DNA of 17,251 nt from Leucobacter sp. UBA1945 (GCA_002336855.1 DDEV01000016.1:159-17409), one strand, 5' to 3'; positions 1 through 6,801 are shown, counted from the first letter of the stretch. Translations and numbers: made by a program. The notes: generated by a model from the letters alone, not told the origin.

Positions 1-641
1 CCGATCAGCACGGGGTTGTTCTTCGTGCGGCGCGAGAGGATCTGCATGACCCGCTCGACCTCTTTCTCGCGGCCGATCACGGGATCGAGCTTGCCCTCGC
101 GAGCGGCCTGGGTCAGGTTGCGGCCGAACTGGTCGAGCACCTGCGAGCCCTTGACCTCGCTCTGCTGCTCGGGAGCACCGACGGTAGCGGTCTCTTTGCC
201 AGCCTGGTAACCGCTCAGCAGCTGAATCACTGTCTGACGCACGCGGTTGAGATCGGCACCGAGCTTCACGAGCACCTGAGCGGCAACGCCCTCGCCCTCA
301 CGAATGAGGCCGAGCAGAATGTGCTCGGTACCGATGTAGTTGTGGCCGAGCTGCAGCGCCTCGCGCAGCGAAAGCTCGAGCACCTTCTTCGCGCGCGGCG
401 TGAAGGGAATGTGCCCGGCAGGCGGCTGCTGGCCCGTGCCGATAATGTCGGTGACCTGCTCACGCACCGCATCGAGCGAGATATCGAGCTGCTCGAGGGC
501 CTTCGCTGCGACGCCCTCACCCTCATGAATGAGGCCGAGCAGAATGTGCTCGGTACCGATGTAATTGTGGTTGAGCATCTTCGCCTCTTCTTGGGCGAGC
601 ACCACTACTCGACGGGCGCGATCCGTGAATCTCTCGAACAT
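1..641 (-). CDS. clpC: ClpC, ATP-dependent Clp protease ATP-binding subunit (N-terminal part; 3' end outside window)
   Basis: AAA+ unfoldase that feeds substrates to the ClpP1P2 peptidase in the cytosol. The visible 213 residues begin MFERFTDRARRVVVLAQEEA, the standard ClpC start. They contain two Clp_N repeats (each with NYIGTEHILLGLI followed by EGEGVA), then the linker into the first AAA+ domain, LDPVIGREKEVERVMQILSRRTKNN in pieces. The window edge falls at NNPVLIG, just before the first Walker A, so the ATPase domains cannot be judged. The start is fixed by a strong ribosome site, GGAGGAAAG, directly upstream of ATG. The DUF1003 gene lies 115 bp upstream on the same strand; a possible ClgR operator sits in that gap. 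Identification is very secure because sequence and start match the family residue by residue. Confidence 0.97.
   Translation of the reverse strand, partial: MFERFTDRARRVVVLAQEEAKMLNHNYIGTEHILLGLIHEGEGVAAKALEQLDISLDAVREQVTDIIGTGQQPPAGHIPFTPRAKKVLELSLREALQLGHNYIGTEHILLGLIREGEGVAAQVLVKLGADLNRVRQTVIQLLSGYQAGKETATVGAPEQQSEVKGSQVLDQFGRNLTQAAREGKLDPVIGREKEVERVMQILSRRTKNNPVLI
286..570. repeat. Near-identical 60-bp direct repeats inside clpC (286-345 and 511-570)
   Basis: The two 60-base segments differ at only three positions and lie 225 bp (75 codons) apart, in the same frame. They encode the matching part of the two Clp_N repeats, NYIGTEHILLGLI plus EGEGVA. The repeat is known protein architecture, but the near identity at synonymous positions is visible directly. 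Confidence 0.9.
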
Positions 642-719
642 CTTTCCTCCATGCGGCTGCGCTTGGGTCACGCAACCGATAGCAACAGACTACGCACCGA
701 TAACGCGCCTTGGGCGGTT

Positions 720-737
720 GTTCGCCGCAGGCGTGAC
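720..737. promoter_or_regulatory. Possible ClgR-type operator upstream of clpC
   Basis: The plus strand reads GTTCGCCGCAGGCGTGAC, with CGCC-GCA-GGCG as a perfect dyad that also fits a CGC-N5-GCG pattern (723-733). ClgR is the actinobacterial activator of clp genes and binds palindromes of this general kind. The site is about 80 bp upstream of the clpC start. The assignment to ClgR is inference from location and shape; CG-rich short dyads also arise by chance in such genomes. Confidence 0.35.
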
Positions 738-756
738 TCGATTGCGGTTTCGAGGA

Positions 757-1206
757 TCAGCCCGCCGCAGTGCCCCGCGCGTCTTCGGCGCCCTCGATCT
801 GTTGCACCCCGGTCTCTGCCAAGATCTGCCGCAGATCTTCGAGCATCTCAAGTTGCCGCTTATTGATGGCCATGAGCTCTTCGATCTCTTTCTTTGCCGC
901 AAGGTTCGTATCGAAATCGTGTTGCGCGAGCGCCGCCGAGATCGCGTCTTGCCGCTTCGCGGCGATCAGCAGGATCGCGCCCTGCAGCCCGGCCAGCATA
1001 CTCAGGAAGAGGTTGAGCAGGATAAAGGGGTAAGGATCCCACGCCTTTGCCGAGAGATTCAGCAGGGCCCAAAGCGCCATGAAGCCAACGAAGATCGCGA
1101 TGAAGGCCCACGACCCCATGCCGTTGCGCAGGCGGTCGGCCGCGCGCTGCCCGGGGGTGAGAGACTCGTGGTGTTTTGCATGCCAGTTCAGCTGGGTTCC
1201 GCTCAT
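757..1206 (-). CDS. DUF1003 family membrane protein
   Basis: A 149-residue protein with the family hallmark, DPYPFILLNLFLSMLAGLQG then ILLIAAKRQD, and the N-terminal WHAKHHESLTPGQRAADRL found in many members. Two membrane segments are visible (GSWAFIAIFVGFMALWALLN and PFILLNLFLSMLAGLQGAIL), followed by a charged, coiled-coil-like cytoplasmic tail rich in Glu, Leu and Ile. The family's function is not established. I chose the ATG at 1206 because TACACT lies exactly six bases before it, the arrangement of a leaderless promoter; an upstream ATG at 1236 would add ten residues, has no convincing ribosome site and overlaps the -35 of the divergent operon. It lies upstream of clpC on the same strand. 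Confidence 0.88.
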   Translation of the reverse strand: MSGTQLNWHAKHHESLTPGQRAADRLRNGMGSWAFIAIFVGFMALWALLNLSAKAWDPYPFILLNLFLSMLAGLQGAILLIAAKRQDAISAALAQHDFDTNLAAKKEIEELMAINKRQLEMLEDLRQILAETGVQQIEGAEDARGTAAG

Positions 1207-1229
1207 GTCGCGAGTGTAAACCCGCTCGC

Positions 1230-1258
1230 TTGACATCTCGTGGCGAGACTCGCATACT
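1230..1258 (+). promoter_or_regulatory. Sigma-70-type promoter of the DUF2975/XRE operon
   Basis: TTGACA (1230-1235), a perfect -35 consensus, is followed by a 17-bp spacer and CATACT (1253-1258), which matches the -10 consensus at four of six positions. The predicted transcription start is near 1265, giving a leader of about 35 bases before the ATG at 1300. The spacer holds a small dyad, CTCG-TGG-CGAG (1237-1247). Confidence 0.7.
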
Positions 1259-1290
1259 TATCGAAAAGCGATAATATCGAATATCGATAA
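1259..1290. promoter_or_regulatory. TATCGA-repeat operator candidate over the transcription start
   Basis: TATCGA occurs three times (1259-1264, 1275-1280, 1282-1287), and the reverse element CGATA occurs at 1269-1273 and 1285-1289. Together they form overlapping inverted repeats such as TTATCG-N5-CGATAA (1258-1274). The AT-rich cluster directly follows the -10 box and ends at the ribosome site AAGGAG. This is where a repressor would block transcription, and the XRE regulator at the end of the operon is the obvious candidate; that link is inference. Confidence 0.6.
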
Positions 1291-1299
1291 GGAGACACG

Positions 1300-1917
1300 A
1301 TGAGCAACTCGCCTGCACACCGCCCCTCGCTCGCCGACCGCGTGGGAATGGCCATCTTCTCGGTCGCCGGGCTGGGCATCGTCGTCACGGCCGCGGTCGC
1401 GGCTGGGTATCGTATCGTCGGTGTTCTGCAAGGTGTCGCGTTGCCGGTTCGTGTGCAGCCGGTCGACCTCGAACTCGACGCGCCGATCGGGCCAGGGGGC
1501 TCTGCCGTGCCAATGCAGATTGAAACCGCAACGGTAATCGCGTCTCCGATACCGCAATCTGCAGTTGGAATCGAGATTCTTTCGCAGGCTATTCGATTCG
1601 GCACTATCGCAACTGTAACCATCTGTTTGGTGCTGCTCACCGTGCGCATCTTTCGTGGCCACATCTTCGGGCGCTCGAACACCGGGCTCGCCACCACCGC
1701 GGGCCTCGTCGGAATCACCGGCTCGGCCACCGCTGTCGCCCTGAATGGAGCCGTGGGTGGAAGTGTGCTGCACGCCCTCGGCCCAAATGGCAGCGGATTC
1801 ATCTTCTTGACCGCCGATCCGGCGCCTCTGGTGCTCGGGGGGTTCGCCTTAGCGGTAGCGCTCACAGCGTTCACGGTCGGGGCAAAACTGCAGCGCGACA
1901 CGGAAGGACTGATCTGA
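1300..1917 (+). CDS. DUF2975-like membrane protein, first copy
   Basis: A 205-residue protein with four predicted membrane segments at about residues 15-38, 97-118, 130-152 and 178-199. The extracytoplasmic stretch between the first two is polar and rich in Pro and Val. The C-terminus GAKLQRDTEGLI matches the conserved end of DUF2975 proteins (Leu-Gln-x-(D/E)-Thr-Glu-x-(L/T)-Val). That family is usually encoded next to a small XRE regulator, as here. Function is unknown; signalling across the membrane to the regulator is a guess. AAGGAG five bases upstream of ATG supports the start. It is the first gene of a three-gene operon and ends one base before the next ATG. The codon mix is visibly less GC-rich than in the flanking housekeeping genes. 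Confidence 0.75.
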   Translation: MSNSPAHRPSLADRVGMAIFSVAGLGIVVTAAVAAGYRIVGVLQGVALPVRVQPVDLELDAPIGPGGSAVPMQIETATVIASPIPQSAVGIEILSQAIRFGTIATVTICLVLLTVRIFRGHIFGRSNTGLATTAGLVGITGSATAVALNGAVGGSVLHALGPNGSGFIFLTADPAPLVLGGFALAVALTAFTVGAKLQRDTEGLI

Positions 1918-1918
1918 G

Positions 1919-2578
1919 ATGACGAACTTCAATGCACCGTTACCCAAGGAGCCGACCCCGCAGAAGGTGCGCGCCGACGCGATTGCAATACTTGTGATGG
2001 GAATTGTCGCCTCAGCGTCGATCGTTTACCTCGCTGTTCGCAAATATCTGAGCCTTTTCGTCGCTGGTGGCATTGCCTGGGATCTGCCGGTCGAATCACA
2101 AACTGCCACGGCGCCGGGACTTGCGGCATATGACGCAGACGGGCCGATCGTTGCTTCACCGGTCACCGGCACCTTCACGCACCTGCAAGTGGTCGTGCCC
2201 AATCTGAACACGGTGTCGACCGTGTGCCTCGCCATCTCGGTCGCTGCCGCAGCACTTACCGCGATCCTCGTGATTGCAAGCATCGTGCGCTTGGCCTGGC
2301 TCTTTCAGCAGGGTCGCTTCTTCACGCTGGCGACGAGTCGCACCCTGCGCGCTCTCACCTGGAGCATGATCGGAGGCGGGCTCGTCGCGTGGGCAAGCTG
2401 GAACCTGGGAGCAAACGGAATCGAGGGTGCACTCGGCGTGCGCGCAAACACCAGTGGCACGTTCGAATGGTGGAGTTGGTACTGGATTCTGCTGTTCGCT
2501 GTCACCTCGTCTGGCCTCATCGACATCGCACTTCGCAGGGCGATTCGCCTGCAGCACGAAACCGAGGGTCTGGTATGA
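1919..2578 (+). CDS. DUF2975-like membrane protein, second copy
   Basis: A 219-residue paralogue of the preceding gene. It shows four membrane segments (about 20-43, 98-129, 145-165 and 184-207), a polar extracytoplasmic loop between the first two, and the motif WLFQQGRFFTLATSRTLRAL, which matches the Gly-Arg-x-Phe-Thr...Leu-Arg signature of DUF2975. The C-terminus IRLQHETEGLV parallels the LQRDTEGLI end of the first copy. The first ATG lies one base after the stop of the previous gene, and its own stop overlaps the next start by four bases (ATGA), so the three genes are probably translationally coupled. Function is not known. Two unequal copies in one operon suggest a heteromeric membrane complex, which is inference. 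Confidence 0.78.
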   Translation: MTNFNAPLPKEPTPQKVRADAIAILVMGIVASASIVYLAVRKYLSLFVAGGIAWDLPVESQTATAPGLAAYDADGPIVASPVTGTFTHLQVVVPNLNTVSTVCLAISVAAAALTAILVIASIVRLAWLFQQGRFFTLATSRTLRALTWSMIGGGLVAWASWNLGANGIEGALGVRANTSGTFEWWSWYWILLFAVTSSGLIDIALRRAIRLQHETEGLV

Positions 2579-2814
2579 GCCCGGCCGAACCCGACGAGGG
2601 CCATGCGATCCACTGCCGCCTCGACGAGTTGCTCGCAGAGCGCGGCATGACGCTGACCGAACTCAGCGAGCGTGTCGGAGTGAGTCTCGTGAACCTTTCG
2701 GTGCTCAAGAACGACCGCGCACGCGCGATTCGCTTTTCAACCCTCACCGCAATCTGCCGGGTATTGAATTGCGACGTCGGTGAGTTGCTCGAGATGGATC
2801 GACGGGCCGTTTAG
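2575..2814 (+). CDS. Small XRE/Cro-CI-type HTH regulator (YozG-like)
   Basis: A 79-residue DNA-binding protein consisting of almost only an HTH_3-type domain: LDELLAERGMTLTELSERVG (helices 1-2, residues 16-35), then VSLVNLSVLKNDRARAIRFS and TLTAICRVLNCDVGELLEMD. This layout is typical of the short regulators paired with DUF2975 genes. The start ATG at 2575 overlaps the preceding stop in an ATGA. Being last in the operon, with a TATCGA operator-like cluster at the operon promoter, it probably represses its own transcription and is modulated by the membrane proteins; the mode of action is inference. Family assignment is secure from the helix pattern. Confidence 0.88.
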   Translation: MSPAEPDEGHAIHCRLDELLAERGMTLTELSERVGVSLVNLSVLKNDRARAIRFSTLTAICRVLNCDVGELLEMDRRAV

Positions 2815-2838
2815 GCCGACCCCATGGCCAGCGGGGCT

Positions 2839-3084
2839 CTACTCGGGAAAGACCCGCTTAGTAATTGCCTGCACGTCTCGATCAAGGCCGTCCATCTGAG
2901 CCTGGAGCCCTGTGAAACGCAGATCGAGCTAGGTGCGCAGACTCGCAATGTCAACCTGCAAGGTGGCGGTGGACGAATGGCTGGTGCGCATCAGCAACTC
3001 CGTGGTTACCGTAATCATTGCCGCGAACGCGGCGGCAAGAATGCCGAGCGCCGCCCAGATCTGTGGTTCCTTCGTGGTGATCAC
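2839..3084 (-). pseudogene. Small membrane-anchored coiled-coil protein interrupted by an in-frame TAG
   Basis: Read from a GTG at 3084, the minus strand gives 51 residues: ITTKEPQIWAALGILAAAFA, one hydrophobic segment (about residues 9-27), then a polar stretch ending IASLRT. TAG follows at 2931-2929. Past it the same frame continues as LDLRFTGLQAQMDGLDRDVQ, then AITKRVFPE, and ends at TAG 2841-2839. Both halves look coding, and the second continues a heptad-like amphipathic helix. One substitution, GAG to TAG, would restore an 81-residue protein with LRTELDLRF across the junction. The start has no strong ribosome site (GAAGA). I do not recognise a named family; the build resembles short single-pass proteins with a coiled coil. 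It could be a recent pseudogene, a sequencing error or a read-through codon. It sits beside the DUF2975 operon, convergent with it. Confidence 0.65.
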
Positions 3085-3196
3085 TCTTCATCGTCTGCAA
3101 GTTGTTCACATCATGTCACCCGGGCAACACCGAAAACGGCACATTGAGGAGATCCGTGGATAACCGCTTGAAACCAATACCTGTGAGCGACGAGAG
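3085..3196. other. Intergenic stretch between serine hydrolase stop and broken small gene
   Basis: These 112 bases lie between two minus-strand genes. I see no convincing promoter, hairpin or RNA. The one recognisable word is TTATCCACG on the minus strand (3155-3163), one base off the DnaA box; a lone copy is not evidence of an origin. Confidence 0.4.
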
Positions 3197-4699
3197 TTAC
3201 GCGGCGCCGCTCGAGAGTGCCCACGAGGCTGCGTCGAACGCACGCGCCGTCCAGAAGAGCTTCTCGGCGTCTTGCGGGGTGGGCCAGCTCGACAGCTTCA
3301 CACCGACCACTCCCGTCAAGCGGTTCATGTAGATCATCTGCCCGTGAATGCCGAGCGCGAGCATCACGTCACCGCTCTCGCCCGGAAACCAGAAACCGTT
3401 GCGGTACATACCACCGGGCATCAGCGTCGGCTCAGGCGATTCGACGAATGCAGCGCGCGAGTCGGCGCCACCCGCAAATGTGTCGTTCACCCAAGCCTCT
3501 GAGAGCACCTGCTTGCCGTCGAGGCTACGACCCTGGTTCACGAAGAGGTGACCGAACTTCGCGAGATCACGCAACGTCGCAGAAACCCCGCCATCGAACA
3601 TGCCAGCGCCGACGCTGTCAACACCGACGTTTGCCTCGAACTCGGCGCCCATCGGCTGCCACAACCGCTTCGACATCACGTCTGCAGTGTGCTCGCCGGC
3701 GGCCCGCTCGATGACAAACCCGAGCGCATCGGTCTCACATGACTTGTAGTCGAACGCCCCACCGTGCACGGTTTTCTGCTGCAACGTCGCCAAGAACCCG
3801 AGCAGGGAGTCGGGCACTTCTGGATGCACCTTCGGCGCCCAGCCGATCGCTTCCTCGAGCAGGCGCACCTCGGCGCCACTGTTGAGATACTCCTCTGAGA
3901 ACTTCACACCGGTGCGCATGTCGATCAGATGGCGCACGGTCGCGCCCTCGTATCCCGAGCCCAGAAGTTCGGGCACGTAGTCGGTCACGAGCCCATTGAG
4001 ATCGAGCTCACCCGCGTCTGCAATGATGCCCGCAACGGTGGCGGTCAACGACTTCGACACGGACATGAGCAGGTGGGCGCGCGACTCGACCAGCTCACCG
4101 AAGTATCGCTCGGCAACAATGGTGCCGCGATGCAGCACGAGCCAGCCGTCGGTGAACGACTGCTGCATCACCTCGGAGAAGATAGCGGCCCGCTCTTCCC
4201 ACGGGTGCCCAACAGTCAGCGTCTCGAGTTCGGCGTTGCGCCGCTCGAACTGCGGGGCACCTGCCGCTGGCGTGATCGCGTGCACTGGCAAGAACTCTTT
4301 GATGTGATGCATCGACCATCGCAGGTACGGCGGGACTTGCCACTGCTCCAGCGTCGGGAGTGCGGTAGCAGCAACTGCAGCCGCACCGGGATCGGCTACC
4401 GGGATCGCCCCCGTGAGCGGGGCGGGCTCCGCATACACGGGCACCGCTCCGGTCAACGAGGCCGTTTCGGCGGCCACGGGGATGGCCCCGGTCAACGGCG
4501 CTGGCTCCGCGACTACCGGAATGGCTCCGGTCAGAAGCGGCTCAACGTACGTCTCAGGGGGCAGACCGGCCTCAGGGTAGGCGATCCCGCTCGGAACGAT
4601 CGGGATCGCGCCCGTCAGTGGGTTCACTGCTGCTCCATCGATCGGGACAGATTCTTCGGGGTTCTCAGCGAATGACATACCTTCGATCCCAGAATTCAT
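3197..4699 (-). CDS. Serine hydrolase of the beta-lactamase/penicillin-binding-protein fold, NylB-like, with N-terminal repeats
   Basis: A 500-residue protein. Residues from about 135 to the end form a class C beta-lactamase-like domain: SVSK at 213-216 (SxxK nucleophile and lysine), YKS at 318-320 (second catalytic Tyr region, within FDYKSCETDALGFVIERA), and GIHGQMIYM at 450-458 in the place of the KTG box. This pattern is closest to 6-aminohexanoate-dimer hydrolase and related esterases rather than true beta-lactamases, so resistance should not be inferred. Residues 28-101 carry five copies of LTGA(I/V)P(I/V). No signal peptide or membrane segment is visible, so a cytoplasmic location is likely. 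The ATG at 4699 is preceded by GATACT and six bases, a leaderless-type arrangement; an ATG at 4678 is possible. Confidence 0.87.
   Translation of the reverse strand: MNSGIEGMSFAENPEESVPIDGAAVNPLTGAIPIVPSGIAYPEAGLPPETYVEPLLTGAIPVVAEPAPLTGAIPVAAETASLTGAVPVYAEPAPLTGAIPVADPGAAAVAATALPTLEQWQVPPYLRWSMHHIKEFLPVHAITPAAGAPQFERRNAELETLTVGHPWEERAAIFSEVMQQSFTDGWLVLHRGTIVAERYFGELVESRAHLLMSVSKSLTATVAGIIADAGELDLNGLVTDYVPELLGSGYEGATVRHLIDMRTGVKFSEEYLNSGAEVRLLEEAIGWAPKVHPEVPDSLLGFLATLQQKTVHGGAFDYKSCETDALGFVIERAAGEHTADVMSKRLWQPMGAEFEANVGVDSVGAGMFDGGVSATLRDLAKFGHLFVNQGRSLDGKQVLSEAWVNDTFAGGADSRAAFVESPEPTLMPGGMYRNGFWFPGESGDVMLALGIHGQMIYMNRLTGVVGVKLSSWPTPQDAEKLFWTARAFDAASWALSSGAA
4397..4618 (-). repeat. LTGAIPV-type tandem repeat coding region
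   Basis: Five copies of LTGA(I/V)P(I/V) begin at residues 28, 56, 69, 82 and 95 of the serine hydrolase. The last four have a strict 13-residue (39-bp) period with linkers such as VAEPAP, AAETAS and YAEPAP. The segment is rich in Pro, Ala and Val and precedes the catalytic domain. Confidence 0.92.
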
Positions 4700-4746
4700 C
4701 CGTCCAGTATCCCACGGCCCGCCTGCACCCTTGCCGACGCAAGCAC

Positions 4747-6801
4747 CTACTGGGTCTCCTCGGTAACCTCGATCTCAGTCGTGTGATACATGCCACGAAT
4801 CGCATCAATCAGGTATTTCGCATGCAGAGTGAGCCCGCCGCGATCGCCCTCGAGGTGCGCCTTCGTCACCAGAATGCCGAGGTCGGCACCCTTCCAGCGG
4901 TAGTCGCCGGCGTTATAAATGCGCAGGAAGAAGGCCTCATCGGTGCCGCGCAGCGAGTGCCAGTCGAGGTTCGGGTTGCTGTAGACCAGGCGACCGTAGT
5001 GATCGATCACGTAGCGGCCGGTGCGAGGCGCAGCATTGATGCGCTCGACCGTGCTCGCGGTGTGCTTGATCACCATATGGCTCCACTCGTCTTCAGAGGC
5101 GAGTTCTTCCCACCGATCATTGATCTCGGTGACGTCGATCTCGAAGTCGATGCCCGAGTACTCGAGCAGGTGGAAGGCGAAGAGCGGCACGTCGGCGTAG
5201 GCGCCGGCCGTGACGTTCGTGATCGCCGAGGCGCCACTCACGCGAGGGTTCAGCTCGCCGAGGTATACGTCACCGGTGTCGGTGTCGAGCAGCACATCGA
5301 CCTCGAAGAAGCCGCGATAGCCCTCGGCACCGAGTCGGTCGCCAAGCTTGCGCACGAGCTCGATGGCTGCATGCCTGCTCTTATCGTCGAGCACCGTGGG
5401 GAACATTTCGTTGCCCGCCCAGCCGCCGCGGTACGGGGTGAGCTCCTTGTGGCCCGTAATTTCGGTCATGCATGGGCCAACGACCGTGCCGTGCCGTGTG
5501 AGCACCGCTTCGATCGCGATCGGTCGGTTATTGATTCGCTTCATCACCTTGATCTCGACGTCTGTGACATCATCAGCGATCTTTGCGAATTCCTCTTCAT
5601 TGGTTACGAAATAGGTGGTTTTGCCCGAATCACCGTAGGCAGTCTGGATCACGAGATCTTGCCCCAAACCCGCCTTCTCGGTGACTTTCGCGAGTTCTTT
5701 CCAGTCGGCGACTTTCGTCAGCACGTTCGGCACGCTCGGCACGCCGACCGAGTCGGCAATTTGAGTGGTGACGATCTTCGAGTCGAGCCGCTCGCGCAGG
5801 GCGTGCGGGGGCAAGATGAGCTCGTAATCGAGTTCTTCGCAGATTCGCTCAGTCTCTTCGTCGAAAAACACCGTGACAATCTTTGGCCTCATGCCAGGAG
5901 GCGTGCGCTTCTCGATGTGGGTGCGCACCTCGTGGTTGCTCAGCAACCAGTTGTTGACGTCTTCGCCGCTCTCGAACTCGACGTAGGGTTTGTGCGCCGG
6001 GGTGAAGACTCGCGGGTGAGCGCCGTCCCAGCTGTCGTAGTACGCGATGTACGAGAAGCCTCGCACCCAGCGGTCGAGGCCCAGCAGGTTGAACGCCGTA
6101 GCGCCGACGAAGAACACCGGTGCCTCGCTGGTGCGAAGGTAGTGGCGAATTTCGGAAATATTCTTCAGCTTGGTGAACCCGCTGCGTCCGATGGTGACCG
6201 GGCCAGTATGCGGAGCGCGCCGCGGCCTGCGCCGCTTCACGGGAGCCTCGGCTTCGCCGTCTGCACTCGCGCCAAGAGCGCCGCCTTTGAGGGCACCGCC
6301 CTTCGCCGCACCGCCCTTCACCGCGCCTCCGGGAATCATTCCGCCCTTCGCGGTGCTCGTCGACAGGCTCTTTGCCGCACCGCCCTTCGCGGTCGAGCTG
6401 CTCTTCGAAGCAGCGCTTTTCGCGGGCTTCACCTGCGCAGTCTTCGCGGCATCCGCCTCGGCCGCCGCAGCCTTGGTCACTGCCGCTTTGGCAGCCGCCG
6501 ACCTGGTCGCCGAAGTCTTCGCGGCTGGCACCTTCGTTGTCGCCGCCTTCTTCGCGGCAGGTTTCGCGGCGGCCTTCTTTGCGGGCGCAGCAGCGGTTAC
6601 GGTTTTCTTCGCTGCGGTGGCTTTCGCCGCAGGCTTCTTCGCAGTCGTAGCCTTAGCACCGGCCTGAGCCGATGCGGCGGCGGGTTTCGCCGCCGTACTT
6701 CGCTTTCTCGCGGCTGGCTTTGCCGGTTTCACCTCTCCCTGCTGCGAATCGGGCGAAGAAGTGCCCTGCGAAATGGTCTTGGAATCCTCGTTACGCGCCA
6801 T
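4747..6801 (-). CDS. ATP-grasp (biotin-carboxylase-like) ligase with histone-H1-like N-terminal tail
   Basis: A 684-residue two-part protein. Residues 25-195 are almost only Lys, Ala, Pro, Thr and Gly (KPAAKATAAKK, AKKAAAKPAAKKA), followed by GGAVKGGAAKGGALKGGALG and a basic cluster VKRRRPRRAP. This resembles the H1-like tails of actinobacterial nucleoid proteins. Residues 200-684 form an ATP-grasp enzyme: a Rossmann-like pre-domain with FFVGATAFNLLGLDRW, the ATP-lid loop AYGDSGKTTYF (388-398), and the Mg-binding strand GELNPRVSGAS (515-525), where E516 and N518 are expected metal ligands. The substrate is not known; related entries are often called biotin carboxylase, but no biotin or carboxyltransferase partner is nearby. 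GGAAGG seven bases before ATG supports the start. The tail implies nucleic-acid or polyanion binding, which is inference. Confidence 0.85.
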   Translation of the reverse strand: MARNEDSKTISQGTSSPDSQQGEVKPAKPAARKRSTAAKPAAASAQAGAKATTAKKPAAKATAAKKTVTAAAPAKKAAAKPAAKKAATTKVPAAKTSATRSAAAKAAVTKAAAAEADAAKTAQVKPAKSAASKSSSTAKGGAAKSLSTSTAKGGMIPGGAVKGGAAKGGALKGGALGASADGEAEAPVKRRRPRRAPHTGPVTIGRSGFTKLKNISEIRHYLRTSEAPVFFVGATAFNLLGLDRWVRGFSYIAYYDSWDGAHPRVFTPAHKPYVEFESGEDVNNWLLSNHEVRTHIEKRTPPGMRPKIVTVFFDEETERICEELDYELILPPHALRERLDSKIVTTQIADSVGVPSVPNVLTKVADWKELAKVTEKAGLGQDLVIQTAYGDSGKTTYFVTNEEEFAKIADDVTDVEIKVMKRINNRPIAIEAVLTRHGTVVGPCMTEITGHKELTPYRGGWAGNEMFPTVLDDKSRHAAIELVRKLGDRLGAEGYRGFFEVDVLLDTDTGDVYLGELNPRVSGASAITNVTAGAYADVPLFAFHLLEYSGIDFEIDVTEINDRWEELASEDEWSHMVIKHTASTVERINAAPRTGRYVIDHYGRLVYSNPNLDWHSLRGTDEAFFLRIYNAGDYRWKGADLGILVTKAHLEGDRGGLTLHAKYLIDAIRGMYHTTEIEVTEETQ
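6217..6729 (-). repeat. Low-complexity Lys/Ala/Pro and KGGA repeat coding region
   Basis: This segment codes for residues 25-195 of the ATP-grasp protein. It is a degenerate tandem array of AAK/PAKK units, then repeated KGGA units (about residues 139-177), then an Arg/Lys cluster. The DNA is correspondingly repetitive in GCC, GCG and AAG-type codons and opens long false frames on the other strand. Confidence 0.85.

Noticed and set aside
3155..3163. Near-consensus DnaA box TTATCCACG on the minus strand
   Set aside because: One isolated copy with one mismatch; there is no cluster of boxes and no dnaA, dnaN or AT-rich unwinding region nearby.
3197..4699. Reading the serine hydrolase as an antibiotic-resistance beta-lactamase
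   Set aside because: The motif set (SVSK, YKS, HGQ) and lack of a signal peptide fit NylB-like esterases/amidases; nothing supports a resistance role.
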